Assembly: GCA_958510875.1 (NCBI GenBank)
Contig: OY294067.1
Coordinates: forward strand, 27,578,912 to 27,642,911
Direction: 5' to 3'
Origin: Endomychus coccineus
Lineage: Eukaryota > Arthropoda > Insecta > Coleoptera > Endomychidae
DNA: 64,000 nucleotides
A model generated the notes under the pieces. That model was not told where the DNA came from, ran no database searches, and saw only the letters and a list, made by a program, of their open reading frames with translations. The translations under genes and the position numbers were made by a program. Each line of letters starts with the position of its first letter. The stretch's first letter is position 1. Below, piece by piece: positions 9,973 through 23,700 of the stretch.

Positions 9973-12900
9973 ATCCGTTTATTGGATTTAAAATGTAGTT
10001 AATAAAGTAAACGCAAACTGGGAAAAATTAAACGTCGTTCTCAAACCTAGTGCATTGTCACGAGTCGAATTAGATTGGATTTATGGAAAGGAAAACCATT
10101 ATCGAAACAAGTGCATATGGAATCAGTTGTAATTACTGGTTTTGTGGAATCATGGTTTCATTATTCCAAAAATATCTAAATTAACCAAAATTTACTGGAA
10201 TATGGAATTCTTGGTAGGGTTTGAAATGTAACTGGAACGTACAACAATTTGTTTCTCTAATATATCAGGGCGCAGGTTGAATTTCCAAATTTGGGCTCCG
10301 TTAGGTGTTAGCTATTTGTTAGTTCTGTCTGTGTTCAAAATAACATCCGGATCGGTAAAGGTTATGATGCTCAATTTTACGGACAAACACATTTGAGTCG
10401 ATTCCAGAGGAAGCTTCACTCTCCACTTCAATAACGAATGCAAAATATCGATGGAAAAAGCCGTTACTCTATAATTTTCCACTATGACTAAATGAAAGAA
10501 CAATTACTTTCTTTTATACCATGTTTTCATATTATTATTAAAAGTGGTATAAAATAAAATAATTTTTCATTCAATCATGATGCAAAATGAATGAATTTAG
10601 AATTTTCAAAGAAAATTTCATTTGGGCGAAATTGTGTCAACGGACATTATCAAATATTTAGAGTATTTCACAAAGTTTCGTTCAAACAGAAATATCGAAA
10701 AATACATGATGTGAACATTCACAGAATAAATAATCACTGTTTTTAAGTTCAAATATTTTTGTCACAATTTTAATATTAGCCGTTTGCGTTTACGTCGTTA
10801 CTTTTCATTAGAATTTCAACTTGTTTCTGATTTTCTTTCATAAAATGACCGTTAATGAAACAGAATTATAGCAAATTTTTTTAATTTTTTCATTATACGC
10901 TACATTTGCTGTCATTTAATGGTCATCACAGTAGCAAATTTAACAGGTTCCTGAAAATTAGAGCTCTAATTCGTCTCATCAACTGAAGTAATTTTTTTTC
11001 GTTATCTGGTTGAGAGAACATACTCCTTCCGGCTTCCGGTTTACTGGGCAATTAATTATGGTTCTTTCAGTTGTTGTTATCGAATTATTCTACGTTTTCC
11101 TTCCAATGATAACGCATCACAGTATGCTATGATTTGTTAATTTTTTTGTACCTTTTCTAAGTTTTTCTAGTCACTAAACAGTAGTATTTTAAGTTGTAGG
11201 GCACAATCAAACGATAAAGACCAAAAAAGAGAATAGTTTAAATGCGCAATATGTATTTTACAAAAGTCTGAATTGTTAAATAATCTTTAACGATGTGATA
11301 TTGTATATCATAAGTCAGTTTTAGGTAATGGATTAATGGAATATGAAAAGGTTCACATGATCTGTCAAATGACATGATAAACCTTAAATCAAAATATATG
11401 CGCAGATTTTCTATTTTAGTAGTTTTCATTAAATTTTTCACTACCGAATCATTCACAGACGACATTCGATTCGTTATTTCAGAAGCAGCTAATGCAAAAT
11501 TTTCCACAGGTCATAGTGTGTTCAAATCTTACGAACTCTTTAGATTTTAGTTTAGATGCATTGAAATTTGGAAGCATTTCACCAGTATTGCTAAATCATT
11601 ATTTTAATTTCAGTCTTTGATCAAGATATAATGATATACATTATTTGTAAATTCTCACTGTTACACTGGCAATAATGAGTAAAGTTCATTATGGAATAAT
11701 TTCATCAATCTGCAGAATTTATAACCAATCCTAGTTGACAAACTTTGTGGATAAAAATAAAACTACTATGATCATTTTATTGGATGCCAAGTCATAAATA
11801 AAATACGAATTTACTGCTGAATATACAGGTTGATTTATGAGTTGATACTTTTTTACAACCATGCATAGAACATTTATACAGAAAGCGTCGAGTACGGTCC
11901 TGTCACAATAACGTGTTCAAAGCTGTCACCGTGCACTTCTACAGAACTCTCTACGACGAAGCTCTGTTCCATGATGGTGTAATAAGGGCTGATTTTGGAT
12001 TATTATTTTTTTGGTTATGTCTCGCTTATTTTTGAGTTATTTGAAAATGTTGTGTACTGATCTTCAGAATAAATTAACTAAACACCAAACACAATATATG
12101 TTCAAAACCTTATTCACAAGTATGTAATTAGGGGTGGGGTAGACACACAAAAGTCCTAAACATGAAAGCTAAGCTGGGAACAGGTCCGGCTTCTATACAT
12201 TTTTTTACCGATCAGAATAATTTTCAAATTATTCTAATTTGAAAATTATTCTAAGGGGAAATCTACACAATAAAGAAAAACAAATCAGATTTTGGTCGAT
12301 TGTGGATTTCAGCACATATATGCCTTTTGGTTGTGAAAAAAATCTCAAGTTATTAATTGTCATCAAGTTTTCAGTGTTACTGTTTAAGTTTTGAAAATTG
12401 GCATATCTAAAACAAATTGTTGAGTCGCTTCCATTTGGAAATAATCAATTTTCTTTATATACGCTATAGTATCCAAACATAAAATACAAAAGAATCAGGA
12501 TACTATTATTTAAATAAAATTTTGTTCATTTGTATTACGTCATACAGATGAAGATCAAAAACTCAGAAGCTCGTCTGCGAATATTCGGTTGTTGAGAACT
12601 ATGAATAAATATTAAATAGGAGGTCTGGAGCGTTAAACTAGTCAGAAGTACAATGAATAATACATTTATGATTCAAACATTTTAGTTACCATGAAGTTGC
12701 AGATGAATCGTTTATTTAACTGACTAGAAACGTTTTTATGTACATATTATTTGTTGAAATGTTAATAAATGTTAAATAGTATATTTCTTGTTATTTTGTC
12801 TTAGATTTAAGAGTTAATTTTTTCTCATAGCGAATGAAAATTGTTAACTTTTTGTTTGTTCTATATGATTTTATATTGATTTTTTCAGTAAAAAATGTAA

Positions 12901-13127
12901 AAAAATAATGGATTATTTAATAATTCTTTTCAAGTTGATTTTTTACATTTTGTTTTGTTTGATATATATATATTGTAATTCATTAACAATAATAACATGT
13001 CAACTCTAACATATCCTCTATGTAAAAAAATAAAAATGTGTATTAAGAATATAGCAGTGTTATGATTTCCATTACTTCCTTATTCAGACAGAGTGAAGGT
13101 CTTGAAATGAGATTTGATGATGAAGCC
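9973..13127. other. Intergenic region, no gene found
   Basis: The FRMPD-like 3' UTR and poly(A) signal (10001) are followed by about 3 kb of AT-rich sequence. Two frames on the minus strand (10312-10503 and 11238-11507) are open but unsupported. A stretch at 11825-11995 (from 'caggttgatttatgagttg') looks repeat-like, unclassified. Confidence 0.5.
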
Positions 13128-13215
13128 CATGATGCTCTAGTGAGTCTGTGACATAAGTCTAATCAGCATTTGGGGTGAGTTGGTTTCAAATCCTGGTCTA
13201 GGCTGGGCTTGGAGT
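13128..13215 (+). repeat. Possible tRNA-derived SINE head
   Basis: 'GGTTTCAAATCC' at 13182-13193 approximates the tRNA B-box (GGTTCGAATCC), and 'ctctagtgagtct' at about 13135 is a weak A-box at a tRNA-like distance. I could not fold a complete cloverleaf, so a SINE or tRNA pseudogene is more likely than a working tRNA. Confidence 0.3.
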
Positions 13216-13815
13216 TTTTTTTCACGACACAGTGCCTAACAATGTATCAAAATAACTTTTACATGTGACAGATTGAAGAAATCAAAGCCTACTATGGTAT
13301 AAAAATTTTGTCTCTAATATTCCTGCCTACAAGGGTACCTCGTGATACATCATTAAAAAGGTAATGGAAGGGCTATTAAAAACTGCAAAAATCCAATATG
13401 ACGCCGATAAGAAAAAATAAAGTTGATGATGATCTGAAATAAACGAAATGTCTTAGACGATTTTCTACTTCGCCAAAAGATGAAGCTCAAAATGTTTGAA
13501 TGTATTTATTATCTTTGAAAAAAAGATACGTGTGGCACTCGAGGACTGCCGCGGTAAAGCTATTGCATAGCATTTTTTCTCAACTTATGCAATTATAATT
13601 ATTTATTTTTTTTAATTTATGCAGTATTTTTTTTTTCTTTGATATTTTAATTCAAGTTTTTTCTTTGATATTAATTCAAGTTACTTTTGAGCGTGGTGAC
13701 CGATAAGAAAACAATTTTTTTTCTTTTATTGAATAAATGAGAAGTTAATATCGTTATAATATTTTTGTTATCTTACAATACATGTAGGTTATTCAGGAAT
13801 TTGTTATCATTGAAA

Positions 13816-15175
13816 CTATAGGTTTATGGTAACTGAATAACTGAAATAAGAGACATAAGTTTGAGACTTGATATCCTCTAAATATCTGGAAAATACCGCG
13901 TCAATTGTGGTCCCATATTTTGTTGTGGATTCTTGTGGATCATTATTCATTTTCAAATTCAATTTTTCCGAAAGAAAAGTTGTCAACCGCTCTGATTTTT
14001 TATCAGCGAAGTTGATGTTGAAATCGCCAGCCAAGATAAGTGGAAATTTATTACCATTTGTACCAAGTATTTTCGACCCTTCTTCACTTTACTCCAGTAA
14101 AGTTGATGTTGAAATCGCCAGCCAAGATAAGTGGAAATTTATTACCATTTGTACCAAGTATTTTCGACCCTTCTTCACTTTACTCCAGTAAAGTGCGATG
14201 AATAAAATGCTCTACCTCGTCCAATTTTGGATTCGGAGAAATGTAAATTGCTACCATGACTATGTGTAGACCATTTCTAAGTTTGCATAAGCACGCACAA
14301 ATATCTCCAACAAATGAGCGCCTAACATTAACATCACTAACGTGTGCAATATGTATTTCAATACTCGGAGTCATACTATTAGTAACATTATTATTATTTT
14401 GGTAAATAGCTACCCCACCTTTTGGAACAGTATCTCGTAACTGAATCTTGTAAATCGTATTTGTGACTATTTAGACTATGGCAACTGAAAGTCATTATTG
14501 AAATGCCATTTCTATTACTAATGAAATCTAAGACACTTTGAGCTGAACACTATTTAAAGGCAGTCTTTTGAATTTTTGCAACAAAGATGCAGTCGATGCA
14601 GCTTGCCTTCGATTTTTATAAAACTTGAATGTAGAATTATCGTTTTATGTCGTGATATACAATTTTTCAATATTAGTCACCCGAGAGAGCGCAACATAAA
14701 CGAGTTCCTGTTATTTTTCGTTACCGAATTTCTTGATTCGGTCGCCGCGCTCAAAGCCCGCGATAAAAGCTGTATGCAATATATGCAATAGCTTAATAGA
14801 AACAGGTACTCTCAGGTCTCTGCTACGCGCGTCTAACGTATAAACTCTAACTGACACGTAGCGAGCTCCTAGAGGCATATGTCAAAATGATTTCGTTTAT
14901 AGCTAATTACAGAGGACGTCTGGAGTTCATGCAATTATGTTTTTAGATAATTCGAACCTTCTAATTTCGATAGGCCACGTGAAAATCCCGGAGTCTAAAG
15001 CGCTAGAGTGTTATAACATTCGTATAAAATAGCGAAATTTCTCACTTTTAGAAACTTCAAATTAATTAATTAATTTGACACATGTTAGGTGTTTAGGTCT
15101 TACATTATTTTTCGTTACGGAATTCCTTGATTCGGTCGCCGCGCTCAAAGCCCGCGATAAAAGCTATATGCAATA
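13816..15175 (-). pseudogene. Helentron-like (Helitron2) helicase-endonuclease relic
   Basis: On the minus strand the frame at about 14701-14650 reads VYVALSRVTNIEKLYIT, the hallmark C terminus of PIF1/Helitron helicases. Downstream pieces (14374-14180 and 14034-13816) read GDICACLCKLRNG, VMVAIYISPNP, then AGDFNINF and TTKYGTTIDAVFSRY. These fit an apurinic/exonuclease-type endonuclease, and Helentrons are known for an endonuclease fused C-terminal to the helicase. Stops, frameshifts and a 90-bp duplication show that it is dead. Confidence 0.6.
14009..14188. repeat. 90-bp tandem duplication inside the Helentron-like endonuclease
   Basis: The unit aagttgatgttgaaatcgcc... at 14009-14098 is repeated at 14099-14188 with no difference I can see. 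The period is a multiple of three. The near-identity suggests a recent event in an old relic. Confidence 0.85.
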
Positions 15176-15180
15176 GCTTA
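14715..15180. repeat. Duplicated segment in the Helentron-like relic
   Basis: The stretch 'tttttcgtta(c/g)(c/g)gaatt...cttgattcggtcgccgcgctcaaagcccgcgataaaagct' occurs at about 14715-14795 and again at about 15108-15180 in the same orientation. Confidence 0.7.
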
Positions 15181-15374
15181 AAAACTCGCAAATGTCAGTT
15201 TTGTTGAACGGACTCGCCGATCCGCAAAATTGCCTCAATTCAACCATCTTTGTATTTCTTATAGTTTCCAAGATCTCAATGATGAAAGTCAAATTTGAAA
15301 CAGCTAGCATGTATAGAATACTTTCGTGATACCTTGCAAATAAATATCAAGGTGTAGATTGGAAAGGAGAGCAG

Positions 15375-15720
15375 TCTACAAAAGAAAATTGGGTGTACCG
15401 CAGGGCACGATTTTGTCTATTCTTTACATAAACTTCTTGATGTATAATGTTGAATCGACAACAATGTACGTGCTGGCTGAATATAGTATTCTAGTTAATA
15501 ACGCGTTAACACGATAAAAATTGAAGATTAAACCTGATGTTTCCCTTGCGGGCGCAGTCGATTGGTTTGAGGATAACTACTTCATACTGAAATGAATGAA
15601 AATGACGCAGAAATTAATCTTTAGTACGAGACAAATATCCGAACCAGGCAGTATGTAACTTCTTTAACATTGGAAAGCTCACTTAAATGGACAATACATA
15701 TCGTTCAAATGACAAGAACA
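15375..15720 (+). pseudogene. LINE reverse transcriptase fragment
   Basis: The frame near 15388 reads RKLGVPQGTILSILYINFL, matching the conserved GVPQGSxLGPLLFxxYxNDL block of non-LTR reverse transcriptases, followed by degraded downstream pieces (LESSLKWTIHI near 15670). Many stops. Confidence 0.55.
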
Positions 15721-16660
15721 ATTTATTCTAACAATTAATTATTACTTCTGAGTCCCTCGAAATAATTCAATTTAATTTGAAGTCTTATAAATTATTATAA
15801 TATATTGATCGAACATACGAGATGTCATGTAGGCTTAGCGACGTATCTCCTATCCGGAGTACCAACTTCTGGGCCAGCAAAGAAGTATGCTTAGCAACGT
15901 AAGCACACCACCAGGCCAGTGGAACTTTTCCCTGAGCCAGGGAGAATTCAGGTGGAGTTGAAAAGGGCATTCACGTACTATTATAGCTCCTATTCCTATA
16001 GGTCGATTTAATAACATGAGGGCGGGGTCTGCCACTATCTACTCGTTCGGTAAGCTAATCTTGTCCAGTCAGCTTTTATCTTTTTATCTAGATTCCACAC
16101 TCAAAATAATTAAAATATTGTTTATTTCTTTTTCATTGTTATTGAGATAATGTCTCTATAAAGTTATATGTAATTTTCTATTCAAGGCAAGTAGAATTTC
16201 AGCCCATGTTAATTTTTGTTCCTAATGTCGTATTTTTTGTAATTTGAAATCAATTAATATCTTGTTTGTTAGTATTGAAACAAATTAGTTATTAGATAGA
16301 AATTAAATTAATTTATCAAGTTGTGTTGATTCAATGGACTCCCGAAGAGGGCAACCTACGTTAAATTTTGCTTGTAGCATTTTAAAAGAAAGAAACCCGG
16401 AGCTGTAGATAGCTTGCGTAGGGGTAGTTTGGAGCATTGAATTGGCTCATAGTTAGAATTCAGTTGTGAAGCAATATTAAACGCAGTACTTGTGCAACAG
16501 GAGTTATTTATTCATAAGGGTAAAACAGCGCTGTACATGTGCACGACTATCGCGGAAAATGTTAGCTCCCTTAAAATCATCTTGTGACAGTTTCGATAAC
16601 ACCCATAATGTAATCTGACGTAGAACTCGACTGTGTAAATTCTCTGTGTCTTATTTCTAC
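15721..16660. other. Unassigned intergenic sequence
   Basis: Overlapping short minus-strand frames at 15785-16035 have no recognisable domain. No repeat family recognised. Confidence 0.4.
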
Positions 16661-16664
16661 AAGG

Positions 16665-17245
16665 GATTCGAGAGGAAATTGTGATATTAGACCAACATAT
16701 CTATTCTGGAGATTATTCACATAAAACGTGACTTCAAATCTGTGAATCATAGGACAGATATTCAGACATTAAGTCAGATTTATACTAACTTAATTAATTA
16801 AAACTCTTGCAAATTTCTACATGCGTCTCTATAATGTTAAAAGTATATTTTAGGTAGAATGTCAAAAGTATATTTCCAATAACTGACAAAAAACCTTTTT
16901 CTATTAGCTCGTAAATCTTAGCATCTGGTTTGGAAGTGGATACTTGAACCTAATGTTCCCGTTTTCAGTCGTTCATAGATTTTGTTGACATGAGCTCGCA
17001 TTTATTAAGAGTACTGCTTAACAACGGATTCTTGATATGTTATTATTATAACATTGATGTGTTAAAATTTTAGATTATTCGTGTTTTTGTTCGCTTCGGC
17101 GACGTGGGCATTTTAATTGAAATTGGTGCCATAAGGACGCTTTGTGTTGATACAATAAGTTTTAAGTAATTCAGTTTTAGACATAATAAGTCTTCTGTAG
17201 ATGGTCGTGAGACCGAAACGTACGTAAAGACGAGATAATATAATA
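16665..17245 (+). mobile_element. Penelope-like element end fragment upstream of the CAP gene
   Basis: It is collinear with the right arm of the PLE at 40348-40844 and the fragment at 33060-33300. Shared pieces include 'aagtcagatttatacta', 'tttctacatgcgtctctataat', 'gttcgcttcggcgacgtgggc' and the hammerhead block. It ends about 230 bp before the CAP start codon. Confidence 0.65.
17190..17231 (+). ncRNA. Hammerhead ribozyme, family A, core-mutated copy
   Basis: Stem I GTCTT/AAGAC, stem II GGTC-GTGA-GACC, GAAA and the GUA cleavage triplet are all intact, but the conserved CTGATGA core reads CTGTAGA. It is therefore probably inactive. Confidence 0.75.
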
Positions 17246-17474
17246 TCAGTTTGAATTCGAATTATGTACAACATTTGGAGTTAAAAGACTGCCAAGGAAA
17301 CTCGGATGAAGCATTATCCCATGAGTGGCTGTCAAATGGCCTTGTTTGTGATCTTGTTTTATAGCCTTATATTTCAAGTGGATTTCGTCCTCCCAACTTT
17401 TCATTTTCTAGTTCTCTATGTGAAATCAATTCCAGTTGCTGGGGGAATCACGTTTGAAGTTGTCAAAATGATGT

Positions 17475-17714
17475 ATGATGGATATGACATGGTTTTTCGT
17501 TATAACTAACTATTACTGTATAATAATTTTGTTGTGTGCCGGTTATTCTCAGAGTACAACTAATTTGAAGCTCGACAAAGAATTGAAAATATTGATTGAT
17601 AATGGAACAACGCATCACTTCACAAATAATACTTACTGCAATTTATGTTGTATGAAAATTGATACAGACCCTATTGGTAAAGATTGTGGACATCACACTA
17701 TGTGTGTTTATCCG
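17475..17714 (+). CDS. CAP gene exon 1 (signal peptide and N-terminal Cys block)
   Basis: 80 codons, ending MCVYP at donor ccg|gtaagt, phase 0. An overlapping frame starting at 17306 lacks the cysteine block and is discarded. Confidence 0.75.
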
Positions 17715-20700
17715 GTAAGTATGAACACGCGAAATCTAGAATCAATCAAACTGTGTCCCGAAACACGTTAGATACTCATTCACTAAATTCTATACAATAT
17801 TCAAGGCAAATAAAACTGGTCCAGACTGTAGGGGCTACGTACACATTCAGTTCACTGATGGAGATCGAAATCTTATCTTAGATGGCCATAATACATTGAG
17901 GAATCGTGTAGCGGGTGGGCATGAAATGAGGGGATCCCCAGGCCCTCAACCTAGTGCCTCAAACATGAGACTCATGGAATGGAATGATGAGTTGGCAACA
18001 ATAGCCGAGAGATGGGCTGCTCAATGTATTTTCGGAAATGATGTATGTAGAGATACAAGTAAGTAATCAACACCATGTGGTAGTATCTAGGAATCGAATT
18101 TAAGTGACCAGTGTTATGGGATGTTCACGGCTAATTTCAAACTATATAATAGAATAGAAGGTCGATTTTATAGCTCCAAATCAATCAGCAACTCAACTAT
18201 TTGCACCCTCATCATCATCATCAATTGGGGCGAGAGAGGCTTAGTCCCCTGATACACTTAGTTCACTTAGTTGAGCCCATTTTGCACCCCATGGTCAGAA
18301 GTTTACTATATTGTAACAGATTAGTGGCCCGCCAGAAACCCAGAATATTGCTGACACTGGCGTCCATAAGTTTATAAGTTCTTCTGAGAGCAGTTTCGCT
18401 TCGCCGAAGTAACGATGCCTGAGGGATGTCAAAGCAGGGCATTGCAGCATGTGAGAGGCAGTTTTCATGTGAGATGCAGTTTCCTCCACCTCTCTGATAT
18501 ACCATCATTATGAAGGTGTTTATTTAGACGACAGGGACCCATTATTATTCCAGTCATCTCTCTGATATCTCTTATGTTTAGAGAAAGATGTTTCTTTGAG
18601 AGCCTAGGCAAAGGCTCTTTAATAAAGGGCTTGGCCTGTCTCAAACGTGGTGATTCTCGCCACAAGTCAAGCCACACTTTTTTCAGTTGGTCCAGAAGGG
18701 CGAGACCTCCATGCAATTTGATAACGCGATCATTGACTCCACTGTGTCCAGGAACCCAGAGGATTTAAACTTTATTTCTCTTAGCTAGTTCAGCCAGTGT
18801 ATCCCTGCATTCTTTGACAAGCCTTGATATGACTCTAGGTGACTTAGAGCACCCAGGGCCGATCGGCTGTTTTACATAGTTTCTTCGCAGGTTCTCCATG
18901 GTGCAAGTCAATATTGTGTAGACCTCCGCCTGAATAAACCGTGCAGTAAGAGCCTAGACTAAATCAAATAGTGACCTTTGGCCTTTTTAGGTATACTCTC
19001 GCTCCAGAAGCCTGATCTACCTTGGACCCGTTTGTGAACTATACGAACCCATCTGGTGGCAGTATTTGCCCTCTAATGATTTCCCTGGCCATAAATAAAC
19101 CTGTTTGACGGTATTTTTGTCCCCCACACTAAGAACATGCTCAGTTCAGAAGGTTTAGGCTTCAAAATTCGGCAGTGCAGTAATAGAAATATTATTATTT
19201 AGAAGTAACAGTTGTTCTACGTCTCGCTTTTAATCCTCTCAAAGAATGGATAATCATCTCCACACTTCAAATTTGCCAGTAGAATTAATATAAGTAGTAC
19301 TAGAGATGGTCAATAAGTCCTTACAAAACAATGGCAAAAACATTATTTTGGGTTGACTCATTTCTTTTTTCACCAAGCTCTAAAATTTCTAAGCCATCCA
19401 AAATGTAAGTAATTTGAAGCTTATCGAGAAGAGCTGGATGTGGCATTATCCCTTTATTTTAGAAAATACCAAAAGAAGAGAATCTTTGTGCGGTGGATAT
19501 AATGGTTCACTTGTAGAATATGAATTCGAAAAATAAGCTACTGCAGTGTCAATCCACAGCATAGAAATATTAATAGTATGTGATGTTTAATCGAGTTTTT
19601 ATGCGCTTTTAACGTCATTAACTTGGTGTTAATAGTGAGAAAAACTATTTTTTCTGGAAAACTGCATTTCCGTATTTTCTTTTTTAAGCGCACTCAAGGA
19701 ACGGAACTAGGATTCAGAAAGACTCAAGATAGATTATTCCGCTAAAATCTGGAACCTATTTTTAGGGTGTTTTCAATACCTCCCGTCCACTTCTTATAGT
19801 GAGGGAAGTACAAATCACTCGTTGGAGATTTTGTAAGGACTTCTTGATTAACCCTCGTAATATCTATAATATTCCGCTCTGTCGGCTTTTCTCAAACTTG
19901 TTAAAGAACTGTTTGAGAAAAGCCGACAGACTTTGTTAAAAAACTGTTGAGCAGTTATTGAATGGAGCAAGGATTGTTCCTATCTCATGGAAGAAAATTG
20001 TGTTTTTCATAATGCAGATTCTCTTTTCCATGAACGGCCGTATCTTTTTGAAGGACATCATCCTAGCTGAAATATTTAATTTTAATAGCAGCTGAGCCTT
20101 GCCATATGTTGAACATATACATTTATTGTTTTTACTGTCTGGAATTGAATCTTTACTTTTTTAGTTTCTCTTCAGATAGATATCCAGTGGGTCAGAATAT
20201 TGCAATTGGAAATTTCGCCACAAACAATGATTTATCATTCGTCAGTGATTGGTACGAAGCGGTAGACAAGTTTGATAAACACGAAGTCTCCAGATATAAA
20301 ATGTAGGTAAAATGATACTCTTAATTCCAAAGCAGCTTATCGGATGAACTGTTAGAATACCGCTCTTGCTATTACATATCCAAAATAGACGTGATTTCTT
20401 GTATTCACGACGGGTATTAATAAATCCACCAGACCCTGATCTCAAAACCAACCGAATATTTGGTTCTTCTAGATAACATCTCCGTCACATAGACCAAGCG
20501 ATCTTGATAAGAAAGGTCACAGCCTACTCTGATATCAGGCTCTATAATTTTCACATTTCCACTGTAGCGCAAACTCTTCTTTTGCGTTTTTGATTTCAGC
20601 GCAACGACTGCATGAGAAAAATTGTAGAGAATATTGTTCTCTACAATTTTTGTTCACAAAAATATTCTTTACGACCTACCGTTCTCACGGAAAATCAAAC

Positions 20701-23700
20701 CCATATTATTATTATAACAAAAATTATTAACAAAAATATCCAAGGGGGTGGGATCACAACTTTTAGGTTTTAGGCTAGTCACATGGCTCGCTAACGATTT
20801 ATATAAACAAGCTTAGGTCATTATTTCCACAAAATTTTTTAGATAAGAATAGTAAATCAGGTATCTTATTGTCATTCTATAGTTATTCCAACAAGAAATC
20901 AAATGTTAAACATAAATACATAGACTCACGTTGAACCTCGACTTAAGAATAACAAGGATAATAAGTATATGATGTGAAAAGTATAATAATACTGTAAAGA
21001 CTCAAGAATCACTGCCATATTCCTGAATATGATGACGTCATAATTTAAGATTGTTCTTAGCTTATGCAAAAGTTAGATTTCTTAGGAATTGGTAGTTCAA
21101 ATTGTTTTTGTAATGATCCTTGTGGTTTCTGAAATTCAAATTCTAATTAATATGTATTAAAATGAATAAAAAATATATAAAAGTAAATAAAATATGGTGG
21201 ATATTGCGATTTACAATCTTAAGTATTCATTCTACACAAAAGACAGTCTTAAATTTGGCAGTTCCAGGTTTGTGATACACGTATTTGTTTTAGACGAAAT
21301 CGCTCCATTGGCCATTATACACAGCTAGTTTGGTCTGATTCATACCAGATTGGTAAGTTCATTTGTTTTCACTGATATATTTATTAAAAGAATTTGGGTT
21401 ATAATTAAGAACATTTCAAGATGGTTATCTAGCTTTGATAACCGTGCAGGAGTTAAATTTGATTACAAAACTTAAATCTATCAGCTTTTTTTTTAAATTG
21501 ACTACATGAGAGAGAAACCTATAATATTCGAAGGACATCGCTGTTCGATAGAAAAATTAAGTCCGGTACAAAGAGGTCTCGAGCTTGGCAATGAAGGGGT
21601 GACTAGCTTGAGCTCGACTAGTCCGCCTATCTGGAATCTCGCGTGGTGGAATAACAGACGAGATTTCTGATGAACACCGATCATGGAAATATCTATAGAA
21701 AAGGGAGAGATCCCCCACCTTTCTACGATGTTCTAGAGAGGTCAATGAATTCGTAAGTGTGACATAATCAATCAGACAAATAGCTCTCTTATGGATAAAA
21801 CCTGAGAGCTTAAGCGTATGTTTGGTAGCCGAATTCCAATCATGTGAACAGAACTTCAGGACAAGTCAAATCTGTGCTTTGTAGATTATGAGGAGCTACT
21901 GGGATGTAAAGTAGCTCTTGGCATGGAATAGAAAACCAAGTTTTTGTGAAGCAAATGAAGAATATAATAATTGAGAGTAAAATATATTTCTTCGTATTTG
22001 TTGTAAAATATTTAATCCGTTGATGAAATATTAACCTATCTATTCATAGATTTAACTGTATACATTGTAGGTTGTGCTCGAGTTGCCTTTCAAGTACAAA
22101 GTGATTCAGATACAACGTACAAAGAACATTTCATATGCAACTATGGACCAGCTGGGAATATACCTGATCAGCCTGTATACTCGGTAGGATCTCCGTGTAC
22201 TGCTTGTCACATTGGAACTACCTGTTCTGTTGACTACCCAGCATTATGTACTACCAGATGTAAGTTAGCATTACTCTCCAATCGATTACTTATAATCTCG
22301 TTTGGTTCGTTTGGGATATAGTACCTTTTTATTTAGCCTATTATAATTAAACGAATTACTCTTTCTGTCGTATGTGATACGTAACATTGTTTCGATCCCC
22401 AATCTAACATTTTCAAACGGGTTGACCTTTTTTCATTGATAGAACCCATGAAAAAGCCAAAGAAACAAGTTTAAATTCATGCTGGATCTAATTTGAACGA
22501 ATGTGGTAATAGTTACCCAGTGCTTCGGGAATTCTTGATCTCCAGGTGCACGGAGGTTATTCTTGAATGACATATTCGTGATCAACGACCTCGAAAAGCC
22601 CCGAGTAACCACTTTTCAAGCATTTCGGATTCAATTGGAGCAATGTACCTGAATTGTTGTACTGTACCAGTCTCCACCATATTCGAATTCAGCTACCCCA
22701 AAAACCCCCTGGCATAAAACTTCAAAAACCAGGCTGAAAAAAAGCATTTTTTTATGCACAAATGCAATTTCAAATTTGCACCAACAAGATTGGTAGTCAA
22801 ATTTTTTCTACTTCTTTCCAGAATCGAATTACTCAATCCATCTTGTCTGAAAGTTGGAGGTTTTTTGCTATATGACCACGACTAATGGTGTGAGGGAACT
22901 ATTGTAATTGACCCAAAAATTTTCCGGATTTTCGCGGATTACTCCGTTTGAGCTTTTCTGAATCGATCTAGCCTATTTTTGACATAATGCCTGTGTGTGT
23001 GTGTGTTTGTGCAAACCCTCTGTGGATACGATTGCGCCTTTCCTATTGGTAGTATAGATATGAAAATTTACAGATCGCTTTAAAGTGGTGAAAATAGAAA
23101 CTATTGTTTTTGGTGGTAGTCCTTTTCAAGTGGTATTTCTGACATGCATCTTCAGTTCTTCATATTTAATTATGGTGTTTTATTGAACCAAAGGACAACC
23201 ATATTTTTGTGGTTATAAATATATATCACACGTATATTATAATTAATCTGCAGAAGTGTCCGAAATACTTATTTTAAGATTCAAGTGATGTGACGATCTA
23301 TTTTATGTCTTTATTCTGTGGTACATTTTGATAGTTCATGTAAAAGTAGCTACAGTATAATAGTATATTATTCAACGAGCATATTATGGTGGCTATTATT
23401 CAGGCGGCACGAGCCGCAGGCGAGTGTCGTAAATCATCCAAGTGAATAATAGCCATAATATGCAAGTAAAATACTATACCTTGTCCAAGACCCATAAATA
23501 ATACTTTGATACTAATAAGCTTTGCTGTTGAAACAAGTCGAACCAACAAATTGTTGAGGTTTCAAATTAAATTCGATCTGACTTGACGTTTCATAGCACG
23601 CTCTATTTTTGTCGTATTCGTCTATACGTTTCTATCATGTTTGTCATATTGATGGTAGTGAATAATGATTTCATTATTCACTAGTGATTATTATTATTAT

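Noticed and set aside
10312..10503. 63-codon minus-strand frame that looks slightly protein-like
   Set aside because: No splice partner, family motif or repeat context could be found.
11238..11507. 89-codon minus-strand frame
   Set aside because: No recognisable domain; AT-rich intergenic DNA often gives frames of this length.
17306..17509. 67-codon frame as an alternative CAP gene start
   Set aside because: It is in another reading frame and lacks the antigen-5 cysteine block; the frame from 17475 has a signal peptide and joins exon 2 in phase.
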